Source: Bacteriovoracaceae bacterium UBA7317 (GTDB lineage Bacteria > Bdellovibrionota > Bacteriovoracia > Bacteriovoracales > Bacteriovoracaceae). Taken from it: a stretch of DNA of 24,230 nt. The position numbers and the translations under genes are program-made. Below, piece by piece: positions 8,154 to 15,902 of this stretch. The stretch lies in contig DKQD01000005.1 of NCBI GenBank assembly GCA_002474345.1, positions 1-24,230 of the forward strand, read 5' to 3'. The notes beneath the pieces were generated by a model. The model was given only the letters and a program-made list of their open reading frames with translations, was not told the origin of the DNA and made no database searches. How positions within the stretch are numbered: position 1 is the first letter of the stretch; every line of letters begins with the position of its first letter.

Positions 8154-8546
8154 CTAAGTTTTCTTGGAGGAAAACTTTTTCGTTTCCTCCACAACGGCCA
8201 TGAAATTATCTCTCGAAACTGGCTTATCAATGAAAAAAATACGAGAGATCTCTTTGTATTTTTCTCTTAATTCTTCATCTATAAAGCCGCTCAAAAAGAT
8301 AATGGGAAGATTCCCGCCCATTGGCTCTAACCTTTCTAGGAGGTCAATGAGGTCACTTCCACTTTTTCCTGGAAGTTTTATATCTGTTATAACGAGGTCA
8401 AAGTGGCCATCACTTGAGTGGTCTAAAATCTCAACACCCGCGGTATAACCATTAGAACAATAATGGATTTCGTAACCAATATTCTTGAGCCAATCCTCAA
8501 AAACTTCCGCAACGTCTCTCTCATCCTCTATCAAAAGCGCTTTCAT
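8154..8546 (-). CDS. Single-domain response regulator (CheY-like receiver)
   Basis: A 130-residue receiver domain with no output domain. The phosphorylation site is complete: acidic pair Glu7-Asp8, phospho-acceptor Asp55 in LVITDIKLPGKSG, Ser86 in IIFLSG and Lys108 in FFIDKPV. It would work by protein-protein contact or as a phosphate shuttle between Hpt proteins. Both large kinases in this window have Hpt histidines and no receiver, so this protein is a plausible partner, but no direct linkage shows it. There is no ribosome binding site before ATG 8546; a perfect TATAAT lies six bases upstream, so the mRNA may be leaderless. A GGAGGAAA/TTTCCTCC hairpin (8166-8190) sits in the last codons, at the junction with the convergent gene. 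Confidence 0.9.
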   Translation of the reverse strand: MKALLIEDERDVAEVFEDWLKNIGYEIHYCSNGYTAGVEILDHSSDGHFDLVITDIKLPGKSGSDLIDLLERLEPMGGNLPIIFLSGFIDEELREKYKEISRIFFIDKPVSRDNFMAVVEETKKFSSKKT

Positions 8547-8552
8547 TACTCT

Positions 8553-8558
8553 ATTATA
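8553..8558 (-). promoter_or_regulatory. -10 box implying a leaderless response-regulator mRNA
   Basis: On the minus strand a perfect TATAAT occupies 8558-8553, only six bases before the ATG (8546-8544). A start seven bases after the -10 box falls on the A of the ATG. The -35 region is only T-rich. A nested inverted repeat surrounds it: CCCTG 8564-8568 with CAGGG 8596-8600, and TTAAAT 8570-8575 with ATTTAA 8585-8590. That repeat could be an operator. Confidence 0.45.
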
Positions 8559-8603
8559 ATAGACCCTGCTTAAATAAAAAAACCATTTAATATAACAGGG
8601 CCC

Positions 8604-8636
8604 AAAGAAAACAAAGTATCATAAAAACAAATACTT
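8604..8636 (-). terminator. Terminator of the exported-protein gene
   Basis: Read on the minus strand, AAGTAT (8636-8631) pairs with ATACTT (8619-8614) around an 11-base loop, followed by the T-rich tail TGTTTTCTTT. The stem begins inside the stop codon of the gene ending at 8635. The stem is short and AT-rich. Confidence 0.4.
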
Positions 8637-9399
8637 AAAGCCTCATAATTTGCCTAGCTGTGTACAAAAGTTCCCCTTTGAACGACTTTCTAAAATCCGT
8701 AATCCAACCATATTTCCTCAAGGCGCCCTTTTTAACACTTATAACAGAGAAGCAAGTAATTAAGACTTCTTTCTCCTTAAGTCCTTCATAAAAGCAATAA
8801 TTGACTGCCTTATTAAAAAATTTAGAAAACGTTACGGTTGAAATTAGAGTCGCAATATCAGGTTTTCTTCCTTCTAACAGAGACTCTAAAGCATTCATGA
8901 CATACACCTGATCTTGATACTCATTCTCATTAAAATAGTAAAAAGAAGCTTCTGAGGTAAAGGAAACAAGAGAAACCTTTTTATGAGCAACAAGGTCAAT
9001 TTGATGATCTGAAATCATACTTGATTTTTTAACTGTAACATTTTCAGAAAGCCTCTCAAAGCCCCCTGGGTTATGAATCTTATCTTTAGAAAATGAGGTA
9101 AGGTCTTTTTTCACTTTGAATTGTAACTTGGAAAAGAGAAATTTAACGCCGCTGTCATCAAATAAACCATTTTGATCCATATCCTGAATTTCTGGGTAAG
9201 AGCCCAATAATTCACTTTTTTCCATAAGTGACGCGGAGACATGAATATTGCCCTGATCCATAGAACTCATATTTTCTGAAAAAAGCAAATCTTTCTCTTC
9301 AATGACGGAAGCACTGCTATAGAAAGAGCAAGAAAGTGATAAAACCAAACCAAGGACAGTAAAAAACCAACTTCTTCCAAAACTGAAAATTGTCTTCAT
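8635..9399 (-). CDS. Exported protein of unknown function
   Basis: A 254-residue protein that I do not recognise. It has a good signal peptide: Lys2, a hydrophobic core (about 11-24) and a cleavage region near SSASV (about 28-32). The core ends in LSLSC, which is a poor lipobox, so a secreted or periplasmic protein is likelier than a lipoprotein. The mature part contains DMDQNGLFDDSG (about 73-84), an Asp/Asn-rich loop resembling a calcium-binding turn, and three later cysteines. There are no further membrane segments. ATG 9399 follows AAGGAG at good spacing, downstream of a promoter at 9429-9457. It is transcribed ahead of the response regulator, but a terminator lies between them, so it is probably a separate unit. 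Confidence 0.68.
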   Translation of the reverse strand: MKTIFSFGRSWFFTVLGLVLSLSCSFYSSASVIEEKDLLFSENMSSMDQGNIHVSASLMEKSELLGSYPEIQDMDQNGLFDDSGVKFLFSKLQFKVKKDLTSFSKDKIHNPGGFERLSENVTVKKSSMISDHQIDLVAHKKVSLVSFTSEASFYYFNENEYQDQVYVMNALESLLEGRKPDIATLISTVTFSKFFNKAVNYCFYEGLKEKEVLITCFSVISVKKGALRKYGWITDFRKSFKGELLYTARQIMRL

Positions 9400-9428
9400 A
9401 AGTTCTCCTTAATTAATACCAAGCACTT

Positions 9429-9457
9429 CATATAAATAAATTTTTCTATTAGTACAA
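9429..9457 (-). promoter_or_regulatory. Candidate sigma70 promoter for the exported-protein gene
   Basis: On the minus strand, TTGTAC (9457-9452) and TATATG (9434-9429) are 17 bp apart. The start would lie near 9422, giving a leader of about 22 bases that contains AAGGAG before ATG 9399. Confidence 0.42.
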
Positions 9458-9505
9458 AACTTTTATTTTATTTGCCACACAAAATAAGTCCTATTTACCT
9501 TAAAT

Positions 9506-9519
9506 AAACCTCAAGGTTT
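9506..9519 (+). promoter_or_regulatory. Small inverted repeat over the only ribosome binding site of the SRPBCC gene
   Basis: AAACCT (9506-9511) pairs with AGGTTT (9514-9519) across a 2-base centre. The AAGG here is the only Shine-Dalgarno-like sequence before ATG 9528. A 2-base loop cannot form a hairpin without melting one pair, so a DNA-binding dyad is as likely as RNA control. Confidence 0.25.
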
Positions 9520-9527
9520 CACTTTTT

Positions 9528-9992
9528 ATGACCGAAGAAGTCAAGATGACGGAAGAAATAAGGATACAAAAAGAAACTCAAATTCAGGCCCCTTCAAGAC
9601 TTATTAGGGACACCATTCTCGACACAGAAAATTACCCCAGTTTTCTAGACTCATTTAGAAAATCTTATGTCCACGAATCTGAAGAAGGCTTCAGCGATGT
9701 CCTTTTCCATGCAAAAGTTTTGATGTTCCCTATTCAATTTAGAATGCATACTCAAATGGAAGGTGAGTCCGTTATCCATTTTCATCAGATATCAGGGTAT
9801 TTTGAAAAGTTGGAAGGGACATGGACTTTAGAGGATAAAGGCAAACTAACCAACCTTAAGTTTGATGCGACATTCAAAATGCCTCCTGGGGCCATCCCAA
9901 CACTTATCAAAGCATGCAAGGATCACTTTTTCCCAGAAATCATTGATTTTTTTCAAAATGAAATTCAAAAAAGAATAAAGGCATCTGCTTAA
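9528..9992 (+). CDS. SRPBCC (START-like / polyketide cyclase-dehydrase) protein
   Basis: A 154-residue cytosolic protein with a single SRPBCC ligand-binding fold. The family pattern runs along it: an opening strand IQKETQIQAPSRLIRDTI, the TENYPSFLDSF element in which a Tyr-Pro follows the first helix, GYFEKLEGTWTLED in the central sheet and a long C-terminal helix (about 122-150). This is the subgroup of Coq10 and RatA-like proteins, which bind hydrophobic ligands or ribosomes; neither role can be assigned here. A second ATG seven codons in (9546) follows GAAGAAG and could be the real start, since ATG 9528 has only a distant AAGG. The ankyrin gene begins one base after its stop, so the two are surely co-expressed. 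Confidence 0.75.
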   Translation: MTEEVKMTEEIRIQKETQIQAPSRLIRDTILDTENYPSFLDSFRKSYVHESEEGFSDVLFHAKVLMFPIQFRMHTQMEGESVIHFHQISGYFEKLEGTWTLEDKGKLTNLKFDATFKMPPGAIPTLIKACKDHFFPEIIDFFQNEIQKRIKASA

Positions 9993-9993
9993 C

Positions 9994-10923
9994 ATGGGTA
10001 ACAATGAAAACAAACAAATTGAACACATGCTTCTTGAGTATGTTACTAGGAACTATTACCACCAAACATTGGCAAACCAGCTACAAAAAGAGCTCATGAA
10101 TATAAAAGACCCAAGAGAGCTTTCTACTTTTAAAAACCTCAACCAATTAAAGACAAGCTATTCAGTTAATACGTGGCAAGAGCTTTACCTAAGGTTTGTC
10201 AGTTACCATCATGACAAAGAGCAATATTACGAAAACCAACTCCAAAAAAACTTGGACCTTCATCATATCATTTTAAAAAACATCAAACCCATTCTCAAAA
10301 GGTGGGTTATCCTCTCCAAAGCCTATGGTGGAGAACCAAGAAAACCCTTTGACTACAAACCTCACCTGCCATTGCTCTCTTTCCTCGCCGCGGAAAGCGG
10401 TTTTTTTAAAAGCCTAGAAATTTTTCTTAAAGCTTCAAAATACTCTTCTTCAATCATAAAAGACTGCCTACACAAAGCTGCAGAAAAACACCAATACCAA
10501 ATTGTGAAAATGCTTCTAGATAATATTAAAAACCCTAACGATATAATGGACCAGGACGAGCTTCTTTCATGGTCAATAGAAAACAATGATTTGGATGTTC
10601 TCCAAAAGCTCCTCGATATAGGGGTTTCACCAAATCGCAAAAAAAATAACAATAAGTCGCCCTTGGCACTGGCAACTTTTAAAGAAAACAAAGAAATGAT
10701 AGAAATTCTTTTAAATAAAGGAGCAGATGTTAATATTTTAGGGTGCTACCCACTTATTTCTGCCATTGGTAGAAGAAACATCACCATTATTCAAACTATT
10801 CTCGGAACCAATAAAGTTAAAAAGAAAAATATTGAGAATGCTATTGCAGTAACAAAGGGAAAAATCGGAACCGAAGACATTATGGACTTACTCCTCAAAG
10901 CTTTGGAAAAAGCCCCTCTTTGA
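9994..10923 (+). CDS. Ankyrin-repeat protein
   Basis: A 309-residue cytosolic protein. The N-terminal 120 residues are helical, charged and unrecognised. From about residue 125 there are four to five ankyrin repeats: LLSFLAAESGFFKSLEIFLKA, then CLHKAAEKHQYQIVKMLLDN, LLSWSIENNDLDVLQKLLDIG, SPLALATFKENKEMIEILLNK followed by GADVN, and a last degenerate one. The third-to-fourth repeats fit the consensus best. Ankyrin repeats bind other proteins, and the partner could be the SRPBCC protein encoded one base upstream. There is no signal peptide. ATG 9994 has no clear ribosome binding site and probably relies on translational coupling. It ends eight bases before the end of the convergent YbaK-like gene. 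Confidence 0.85.
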   Translation: MGNNENKQIEHMLLEYVTRNYYHQTLANQLQKELMNIKDPRELSTFKNLNQLKTSYSVNTWQELYLRFVSYHHDKEQYYENQLQKNLDLHHIILKNIKPILKRWVILSKAYGGEPRKPFDYKPHLPLLSFLAAESGFFKSLEIFLKASKYSSSIIKDCLHKAAEKHQYQIVKMLLDNIKNPNDIMDQDELLSWSIENNDLDVLQKLLDIGVSPNRKKNNNKSPLALATFKENKEMIEILLNKGADVNILGCYPLISAIGRRNITIIQTILGTNKVKKKNIENAIAVTKGKIGTEDIMDLLLKALEKAPL

Positions 10924-10931
10924 GAAACTTG

Positions 10932-11411
10932 CTACCTTTTTGAAAAAGAGCAAATTTTTTTTGGTGTCACAACCTTAAGATAGTCAGACACTTTTAAAAT
11001 AAATGATTGAGTAAGAAAAGCTGCATTAAAAGCAATATACTGATTCTCAAGAATAGAATCATCTAAATAAAGATCGTAAGGCAAAATATCCCGACCAAAA
11101 GGTGGGAGGGCCCCCTTTGAAACACCAACCTCTTTCATTAATTCACTCTCTGTAGCAAATCGGAGTTTTTGAGATTTTAAAATTTTTCTTACCTGATTAG
11201 AGTCTACAGAAAGGGCCGCGGATAAAACAAAAAGGCTGAAACCATTTTTTCCCTTAAACAAAATCGTCTTACCACCAATTTTAAGGTCTTCCCCTCTAGA
11301 AGTTGCCGATGTCATGCAATCTGAACTTGGTTCATGATTGACTTCCCTATAAGGGATTTCCCTTAAGTGGAGAAGCTCTCTTATTTTTTTATTTAATTCA
11401 AGGTTTCCCAT
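10932..11411 (-). CDS. YbaK/ProX-type aminoacyl-tRNA deacylase
   Basis: A 159-residue stand-alone editing domain of the YbaK / prolyl-tRNA-synthetase-associated superfamily, which removes wrongly attached amino acids from tRNA, such as Cys or Ala from tRNA-Pro. The family pattern is visible: an opening I-P-Y-x-E-V-x-H-E-P (19-28), GGKTILFKGK (46-55) supplying the conserved lysine, LSAALSVDSNQVRKIL, then LRFATESEL and GALPPFGRDI (100-109). The late GALPPFG motif replaces the more common G-x-x-x-PFG. Which tRNA it edits cannot be told. ATG 11411 has no convincing ribosome binding site and is preceded by a perfect AGGTC-N6-GACCT dyad. Confidence 0.82.
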   Translation of the reverse strand: MGNLELNKKIRELLHLREIPYREVNHEPSSDCMTSATSRGEDLKIGGKTILFKGKNGFSLFVLSAALSVDSNQVRKILKSQKLRFATESELMKEVGVSKGALPPFGRDILPYDLYLDDSILENQYIAFNAAFLTQSFILKVSDYLKVVTPKKICSFSKR

Positions 11412-11413
11412 AG

Positions 11414-11429
11414 AGGTCTATAATGACCT
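11414..11429. promoter_or_regulatory. Inverted repeat abutting the YbaK-like start codon
   Basis: AGGTC (11414-11418) and GACCT (11425-11429) flank a spacer that reads TATAAT on the plus strand. It ends three bases before the minus-strand ATG. It could be an operator, or a leader hairpin masking translation initiation. Confidence 0.35.
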
Positions 11430-11489
11430 TTTATAATTAATAAAATCAAGGAAAAGGTTTACCCAAAAGAAGAGCAGTAAAACAAATGC

Positions 11490-12566
11490 TTAACTGGCCT
11501 TAAGGTTTGAACGTACGGTTTCATTGGGATCTTCAGATAAAATCGCCTTCGCTTCATTTGGTAGGTCCTCTCGTTTAGAAATAACCTTCTTAACGTAGTC
11601 GTCTCCCTTCTTAGAAAGCTCAATAAGGGAATCTGAATCCAGGTCTTTTTTCAAAACAAGCTTCTTTATATTGTTCCCCTGCTTTTCTCCAAAAACAAGT
11701 TCCAATATTACTTTGCCAGGTATAGTTGACCTTTTCGCCAACTGGAGCTTTACCCTTTTTTCCTCGTCTTTTGCAAGCTTTAAGAGTTGCTCCTCAGTTA
11801 CGTTAGGGTGCTTTGAAACAAGGGCCCTGGCCTTCCAGTTTCTTGCCGAAGATAAAATATCAAGATCTTTTTCAGTGAGGTCTTCTCTTTTAAAAATTTC
11901 CTCTACCACCCCATCATTCTCATCATTTCCAATCATCTTTGTAATTTCTGGTGCAATGCTCGGGGCTTGGCAAACTGCTTTTCTTACAACAGCTTGTTTA
12001 TCTTTTAAAAGGGCCTCGTGGATATCTTGCCCTACGGATGGATTCTTTGCCAAAGCAACTTTTGTCCCGTAGTAATCATCATCGACAAAGCCTTTTGCCA
12101 CTTGAGCTGGCAAAGGGCTTGATGAAGCAAAGGTTTTCCTCACAAGCCTCTTATCACTTTTAACCATCCTCTCTAGAAAAGCCTCATCAAACTTTTGGTT
12201 TTCCAGAAGAGAAACCCTAACGTAATCACTTTCATCATTGGCCAAGTCAATAATAACGTCCTCAGAAAGGTCCGGATGAGAAGCGACTTTTTCCCTTATG
12301 ACCCAATTATCCTCTTCAACAAGTTTCTGAAGGACTTCATCTGGTAAGTCCTTTCTCTCACTAATAATCAACTTTAAGTAATTATTTTTTATGAAAGCAA
12401 GTAAGGTATTTGTAGAGAGCCCTGTTCGTGAAGCCAAAGCCTTCCTTACTCTATGATTCCCCACTTGGGCCAAAATAGCCAAGTCTTCCTCTGTAGTTTC
12501 GGGACTCCTGGCCATCTCTAATTGCTCATCTTTTGACTTCGCTTTTATTTTTTCAATAGCTTCCAT
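11490..12566 (-). CDS. Solenoid protein of 13 LRV/HEAT-like repeats
   Basis: A 358-residue protein built wholly of repeats about 26 residues long. I count 13, with the pattern A-x-R-x-D-L-(S/P)-x-E-x-L-x-x-L-(A/V)-x-D-x-x-x-x-V-R-x-x-(L/V). Examples are ERKDLPDEVLQKLVEEDNWV, SHPDLSEDVIIDLANDESDY and KHPNVTEEQLLKLAKDEEKR. This matches the leucine-rich-repeat-variant (LRV) type, an alternating alpha/3-10 helix solenoid. The iron-sulfur cysteine cluster known from Azotobacter LRV protein is absent; there is only one cysteine. It is cytosolic, with no signal peptide. Likely role is a protein-binding scaffold. Repeats 11-13 are the most degenerate. ATG 12566 has GAGGG about 11 bases upstream. It is separated from the LTA-synthase-like gene by 113 bases and from the YbaK-like gene by 78. 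Confidence 0.83.
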   Translation of the reverse strand: MEAIEKIKAKSKDEQLEMARSPETTEEDLAILAQVGNHRVRKALASRTGLSTNTLLAFIKNNYLKLIISERKDLPDEVLQKLVEEDNWVIREKVASHPDLSEDVIIDLANDESDYVRVSLLENQKFDEAFLERMVKSDKRLVRKTFASSSPLPAQVAKGFVDDDYYGTKVALAKNPSVGQDIHEALLKDKQAVVRKAVCQAPSIAPEITKMIGNDENDGVVEEIFKREDLTEKDLDILSSARNWKARALVSKHPNVTEEQLLKLAKDEEKRVKLQLAKRSTIPGKVILELVFGEKQGNNIKKLVLKKDLDSDSLIELSKKGDDYVKKVISKREDLPNEAKAILSEDPNETVRSNLKAS

Positions 12567-12679
12567 TGTTAATATGCCCTCAAAAACCGGTGATTATTAC
12601 CTATAATATCAAATTCTTGGGTAAAAATGGAATCCCGGAAAATTGAGCGGCTGAAACACATTTCACGACTATTTTAGTC

Positions 12680-14695
12680 TTATTCTGTTCTTTTTCTTTT
12701 ATTATTGAACAACATAAACCTTGAGGTTTGGTAAAAGCCTCTTGCCAAATTTTTCATCTCTTCATATTTTTCTGGATACTTGAGGCTAACATCCTCTCTA
12801 TGGCCCTTTTCAAGTGTGTACTTATTCAAAGTACCTTTCCTACCTAAGGTTTCTTCATAGAAAAAATCTTTTTCTAAAATTCCGTACTGTGGTGGTTTAG
12901 CATACCAACGAAAAGTAAAGACACTTCTTTTATCATCAAATTGTGGATCAAAAATATTCCTCCCTAAGGATAAATTTTTATCCTTTTTTCCTAAAAGACC
13001 AACAATCGTTGGAAAAACATCGAGCTCACTCACAAAACGTTCGTCAACTCCGCTATCAAAGAACTCTGGACCATGAATGATGAAGGGAACATGAAAACTA
13101 GGGAGACCAACTGATTGCTCTCCAACAGGTATATTTTTCCCACCGGCCCCCGGAAGTCCATGATCTCCAAAAATGAAAAAAACAGTATTTTTGTAATACT
13201 TTTCCTTTTTGGCCAACTCGAAGAAATTCCCAAGTGCATAGTCTTGAAATTTTAGGGAATTGTATTCTGCTTCTGAGATAAAGCCAAAACGTCTAAGCTC
13301 CTTCGTTTTCCCCTTAAAAGACGTCTTCTTAAACTGACCTCTATCTTTAGGTAAAGTATAAGGTCTATGAAAACTAGATGACTGGATAAAAGCAAAAAAC
13401 GGTTTTTCATGCTTCTTAAAAACATCATTCGCTTCTTTAAAAAGGTGATAATCAGAAATTCCCCAGACATCCATTCTTGGGGATGAGTAATCTCCTTCCT
13501 CAAAAACCTTAATACCCTCCACATTATGAGTGAATATACCTCTTATATTTCCCCAATTGGCGCTTCCTCCAAGAAAGTAATACTTCTCATGTTCAGTGAG
13601 AGCGTTAATAACAGAATGCTGGTTAATAATAAAAGGGTTCCTAGAACCCGACTTTGATTGACTCACATCAGGTATACCTGTCACTGCTCCAAAAATGCTC
13701 CTTGCTGTAGCTTGGCTCGGCACATAGAATCGGTTGAAGAAAAGTGAATCTTTTGCAAGGGAATCAAGGTAGGGAGTTGGATTTAGTTTGTTCCCAAAAA
13801 GGCCTGTCTTAAAAGCTGCCATCGACTCCATAACAATCACGACAATATTTGGGGAGCCTTTGAGTACTCGCTGGGGATTAATGGTCCTATGGAAATTGAG
13901 GGATTCCTTGTCTTTATTAGTCACACCTAAGTATTCAGAAATTGCCGGGTAGTACTTTTTGGCCAAAAAGAGATCGTAGTTCTTATCACTATGTTTAAAA
14001 GTATCAACAAAAAAGAGGATTGGATTAAGCGATAGATTCGAAACAAAAGTATTTTTTGTGAAAAAGGCTTCTGACCAGCGAAGAGGATAAAAAGCAAACT
14101 TTCCATAAATGGCCCCTATCCATAAAACGAACGCGATCATCCATAAAAGTACTTTTTTTTGCCAGGACTTTTCACCCACTTCAAAACTCTTTCGGTTAAC
14201 AAAAACCTTGTTTAAAAGTAAGTATTTATAAATCAAAAGAAAGAAAATAAAAGCCACACTTATCCAAACAACTGGGTAGGATTGCCAAACCATTTCCAAA
14301 GAAATGAGTGGGTTTTTTAAAAACTTTAAAAGTGTCGTATTAACTCTTGTTTCAAGATAGCTGTAAGTTCCAAAATCGACAGCGTAAGAAAACAAAATGA
14401 GCGCCATAATGACAGTATAGAAATTGGCCCAAAATTTCTTCCCTTGCTTTTTTTGCACAGGATCAAGACCAATCTTTGAGAAGAAGAAAAAAGGCATAAG
14501 ACACAAAGCAACAAGTCGTAAGTCGAATTTTCCACCTAAATAAAAGGCACGAAGAATATCCAAAACTTTTCCATCGACCACCTCAGAGGGTGAGTACATC
14601 AAGTAAAAACCAACTCTTAGAAAAAATAGAATCATTAAGTTTAAGAGAGTCAGTTTCAAAAGAAAAACAATTCTCATCGGTAAAAAAGCGTTCAT
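12680..14695 (-). CDS. LTA-synthase-family membrane enzyme (alkaline phosphatase / sulfatase fold)
   Basis: A 671-residue inner-membrane enzyme with about five N-terminal helices (near 10-30, 61-76, 93-113, 141-161, 183-200) and a periplasmic sulfatase-fold domain (about 280-600). The catalytic set matches LtaS and related phosphoglycerol or phosphoethanolamine transferases: Glu290 in NIVVIVMES, the nucleophile Thr330 in PSQATARS, His443 in SSSFHRPY, and Asp511-His512 in FFIFGDHGLPG. In Gram-negative bacteria this family modifies membrane-derived glucans (OpgB) or lipid A. The acceptor here is unknown; lipoteichoic acid itself is not expected in a diderm. ATG 14695 follows AAGGA. The LptG-like gene is 41 bases upstream on the same strand, suggesting a product that modifies LPS or another envelope glycan. 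Confidence 0.87.
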   Translation of the reverse strand: MNAFLPMRIVFLLKLTLLNLMILFFLRVGFYLMYSPSEVVDGKVLDILRAFYLGGKFDLRLVALCLMPFFFFSKIGLDPVQKKQGKKFWANFYTVIMALILFSYAVDFGTYSYLETRVNTTLLKFLKNPLISLEMVWQSYPVVWISVAFIFFLLIYKYLLLNKVFVNRKSFEVGEKSWQKKVLLWMIAFVLWIGAIYGKFAFYPLRWSEAFFTKNTFVSNLSLNPILFFVDTFKHSDKNYDLFLAKKYYPAISEYLGVTNKDKESLNFHRTINPQRVLKGSPNIVVIVMESMAAFKTGLFGNKLNPTPYLDSLAKDSLFFNRFYVPSQATARSIFGAVTGIPDVSQSKSGSRNPFIINQHSVINALTEHEKYYFLGGSANWGNIRGIFTHNVEGIKVFEEGDYSSPRMDVWGISDYHLFKEANDVFKKHEKPFFAFIQSSSFHRPYTLPKDRGQFKKTSFKGKTKELRRFGFISEAEYNSLKFQDYALGNFFELAKKEKYYKNTVFFIFGDHGLPGAGGKNIPVGEQSVGLPSFHVPFIIHGPEFFDSGVDERFVSELDVFPTIVGLLGKKDKNLSLGRNIFDPQFDDKRSVFTFRWYAKPPQYGILEKDFFYEETLGRKGTLNKYTLEKGHREDVSLKYPEKYEEMKNLARGFYQTSRFMLFNNKRKRTE

Positions 14696-14736
14696 TATTC
14701 AATCCTTCTAAAGAGGAGACTTTAAAGCCTTTTCCT

Positions 14737-15843
14737 TCACTCAGTAAGTTTTCTGTGCCTCAATAACGTTAATAAAATATAAAATAGACATAACACAGGA
14801 AGACCAAAAGTTGCTAACATTGGCGTCACTTTTCCATTACTTCCCATCGTCAACAACGACGAATACAGGAACCAAAAGGCAAAAGTAAAGACGAGAAGAA
14901 AAATAACACTTTTTCCCAACCCGCCGGCCCTCCTATTAGGATAAAAAAGCCCTGCGATTGGTAAAAATGTAAAAACAAAGCAGATAAAGGGAGTCGAGAT
15001 TTTCTCAAAAAAGAGAATATCAAACTCTGCGGCTTCAATTCCCAACCCATCAACCTTTTTAACATAGTCATACAAATCATCCATGCCAAGCTCATGAACA
15101 TCTGACTCAATGCTATCAAACTCCGTCGGTTTTTCACCTAACTCCGTCATAAGCTCTTTGTGAACAGAGACAGTGGGGAATCTTTTCTTATTGAGGTTAT
15201 CGTAGACCTCAACCCCAACGAGTTTCCAAGTTGTCTCCTGTTGATGAATAGCAAAATTGGCCCTTACGATACGGGAGAGCCCGCCCTGATCATCAAATTG
15301 AAAAGAAGAGAATTTATTAAGGGATTTCTTTTCCCTATCGTAATAGGAAAAATGAGAGAAGTAGTTTTTTCCCTTATACCAAATGAGACCACTAGCAATC
15401 GTCCTTGCCCTTACACCTCCCTTTTTGTAACCCCGAAAATGGCTGTCTTTATCCAGCCAATCCTTTCTCAAGGAACGGGCATAGGGCTTAATATAGCCTC
15501 CAACTAGAAGCTGTAAGCTACCTACAAAAAGGGACAAAAAAAACAAGATCTTTATATAATCACTTCTCTTAAAGCCCAAAGCAAAAAGAGAAATCAATGC
15601 ATTCGTCATCTTAAGCCGGTAGATAGAAAAAAGAGTTGCCCCTAAGCAAGAAATGGGAACAACTTTCTCCATCCATTTAGGCACTTCTAAGACAAAGTTT
15701 TGAAAAATATCTTGGGTACTAGCTGCATCACGCAAAAACTCGGAAACAATATTCCCTACAAAAATGATAGAAAAAAGAACAAAGAGCGTTGTAACGAAAG
15801 ATCTTAGCCACTCATTCAAAACCATTCTGGAAAATATATGCAT
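14737..15843 (-). CDS. LptG/LptF-type LPS export permease (YjgP/YjgQ family)
   Basis: A 368-residue inner-membrane protein of the family that, with the LptB ATPase, pulls LPS from the inner membrane to the periplasmic bridge. The topology fits: three N-terminal helices (about 13-35, 58-75, 97-118), a periplasmic beta-jellyroll (about 120-275) and three C-terminal helices (279-298, 310-330, 338-360). Family marks are NEWLRSFVTTLFVLFSIIFV at the N-terminus, a GGYIKPYARS exit from helix 3, and GSNGKVTPMLATFGLP before the last helix. I lean to LptG over LptF but cannot be sure. A partner permease is not in the window. ATG 15843 has only a distant AGG; ATG at codon 7 is an alternative. A folded element (15903-15954) lies upstream, and the LTA-synthase-like gene follows after 41 bases. 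Confidence 0.85.
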   Translation of the reverse strand: MHIFSRMVLNEWLRSFVTTLFVLFSIIFVGNIVSEFLRDAASTQDIFQNFVLEVPKWMEKVVPISCLGATLFSIYRLKMTNALISLFALGFKRSDYIKILFFLSLFVGSLQLLVGGYIKPYARSLRKDWLDKDSHFRGYKKGGVRARTIASGLIWYKGKNYFSHFSYYDREKKSLNKFSSFQFDDQGGLSRIVRANFAIHQQETTWKLVGVEVYDNLNKKRFPTVSVHKELMTELGEKPTEFDSIESDVHELGMDDLYDYVKKVDGLGIEAAEFDILFFEKISTPFICFVFTFLPIAGLFYPNRRAGGLGKSVIFLLVFTFAFWFLYSSLLTMGSNGKVTPMLATFGLPVLCLFYILLTLLRHRKLTE

Positions 15844-15902
15844 TGCGGTTTCTAACCTACTTAAACATTACTCTAATTTTCTGAAATAACTACAGAAGTT
15901 GA

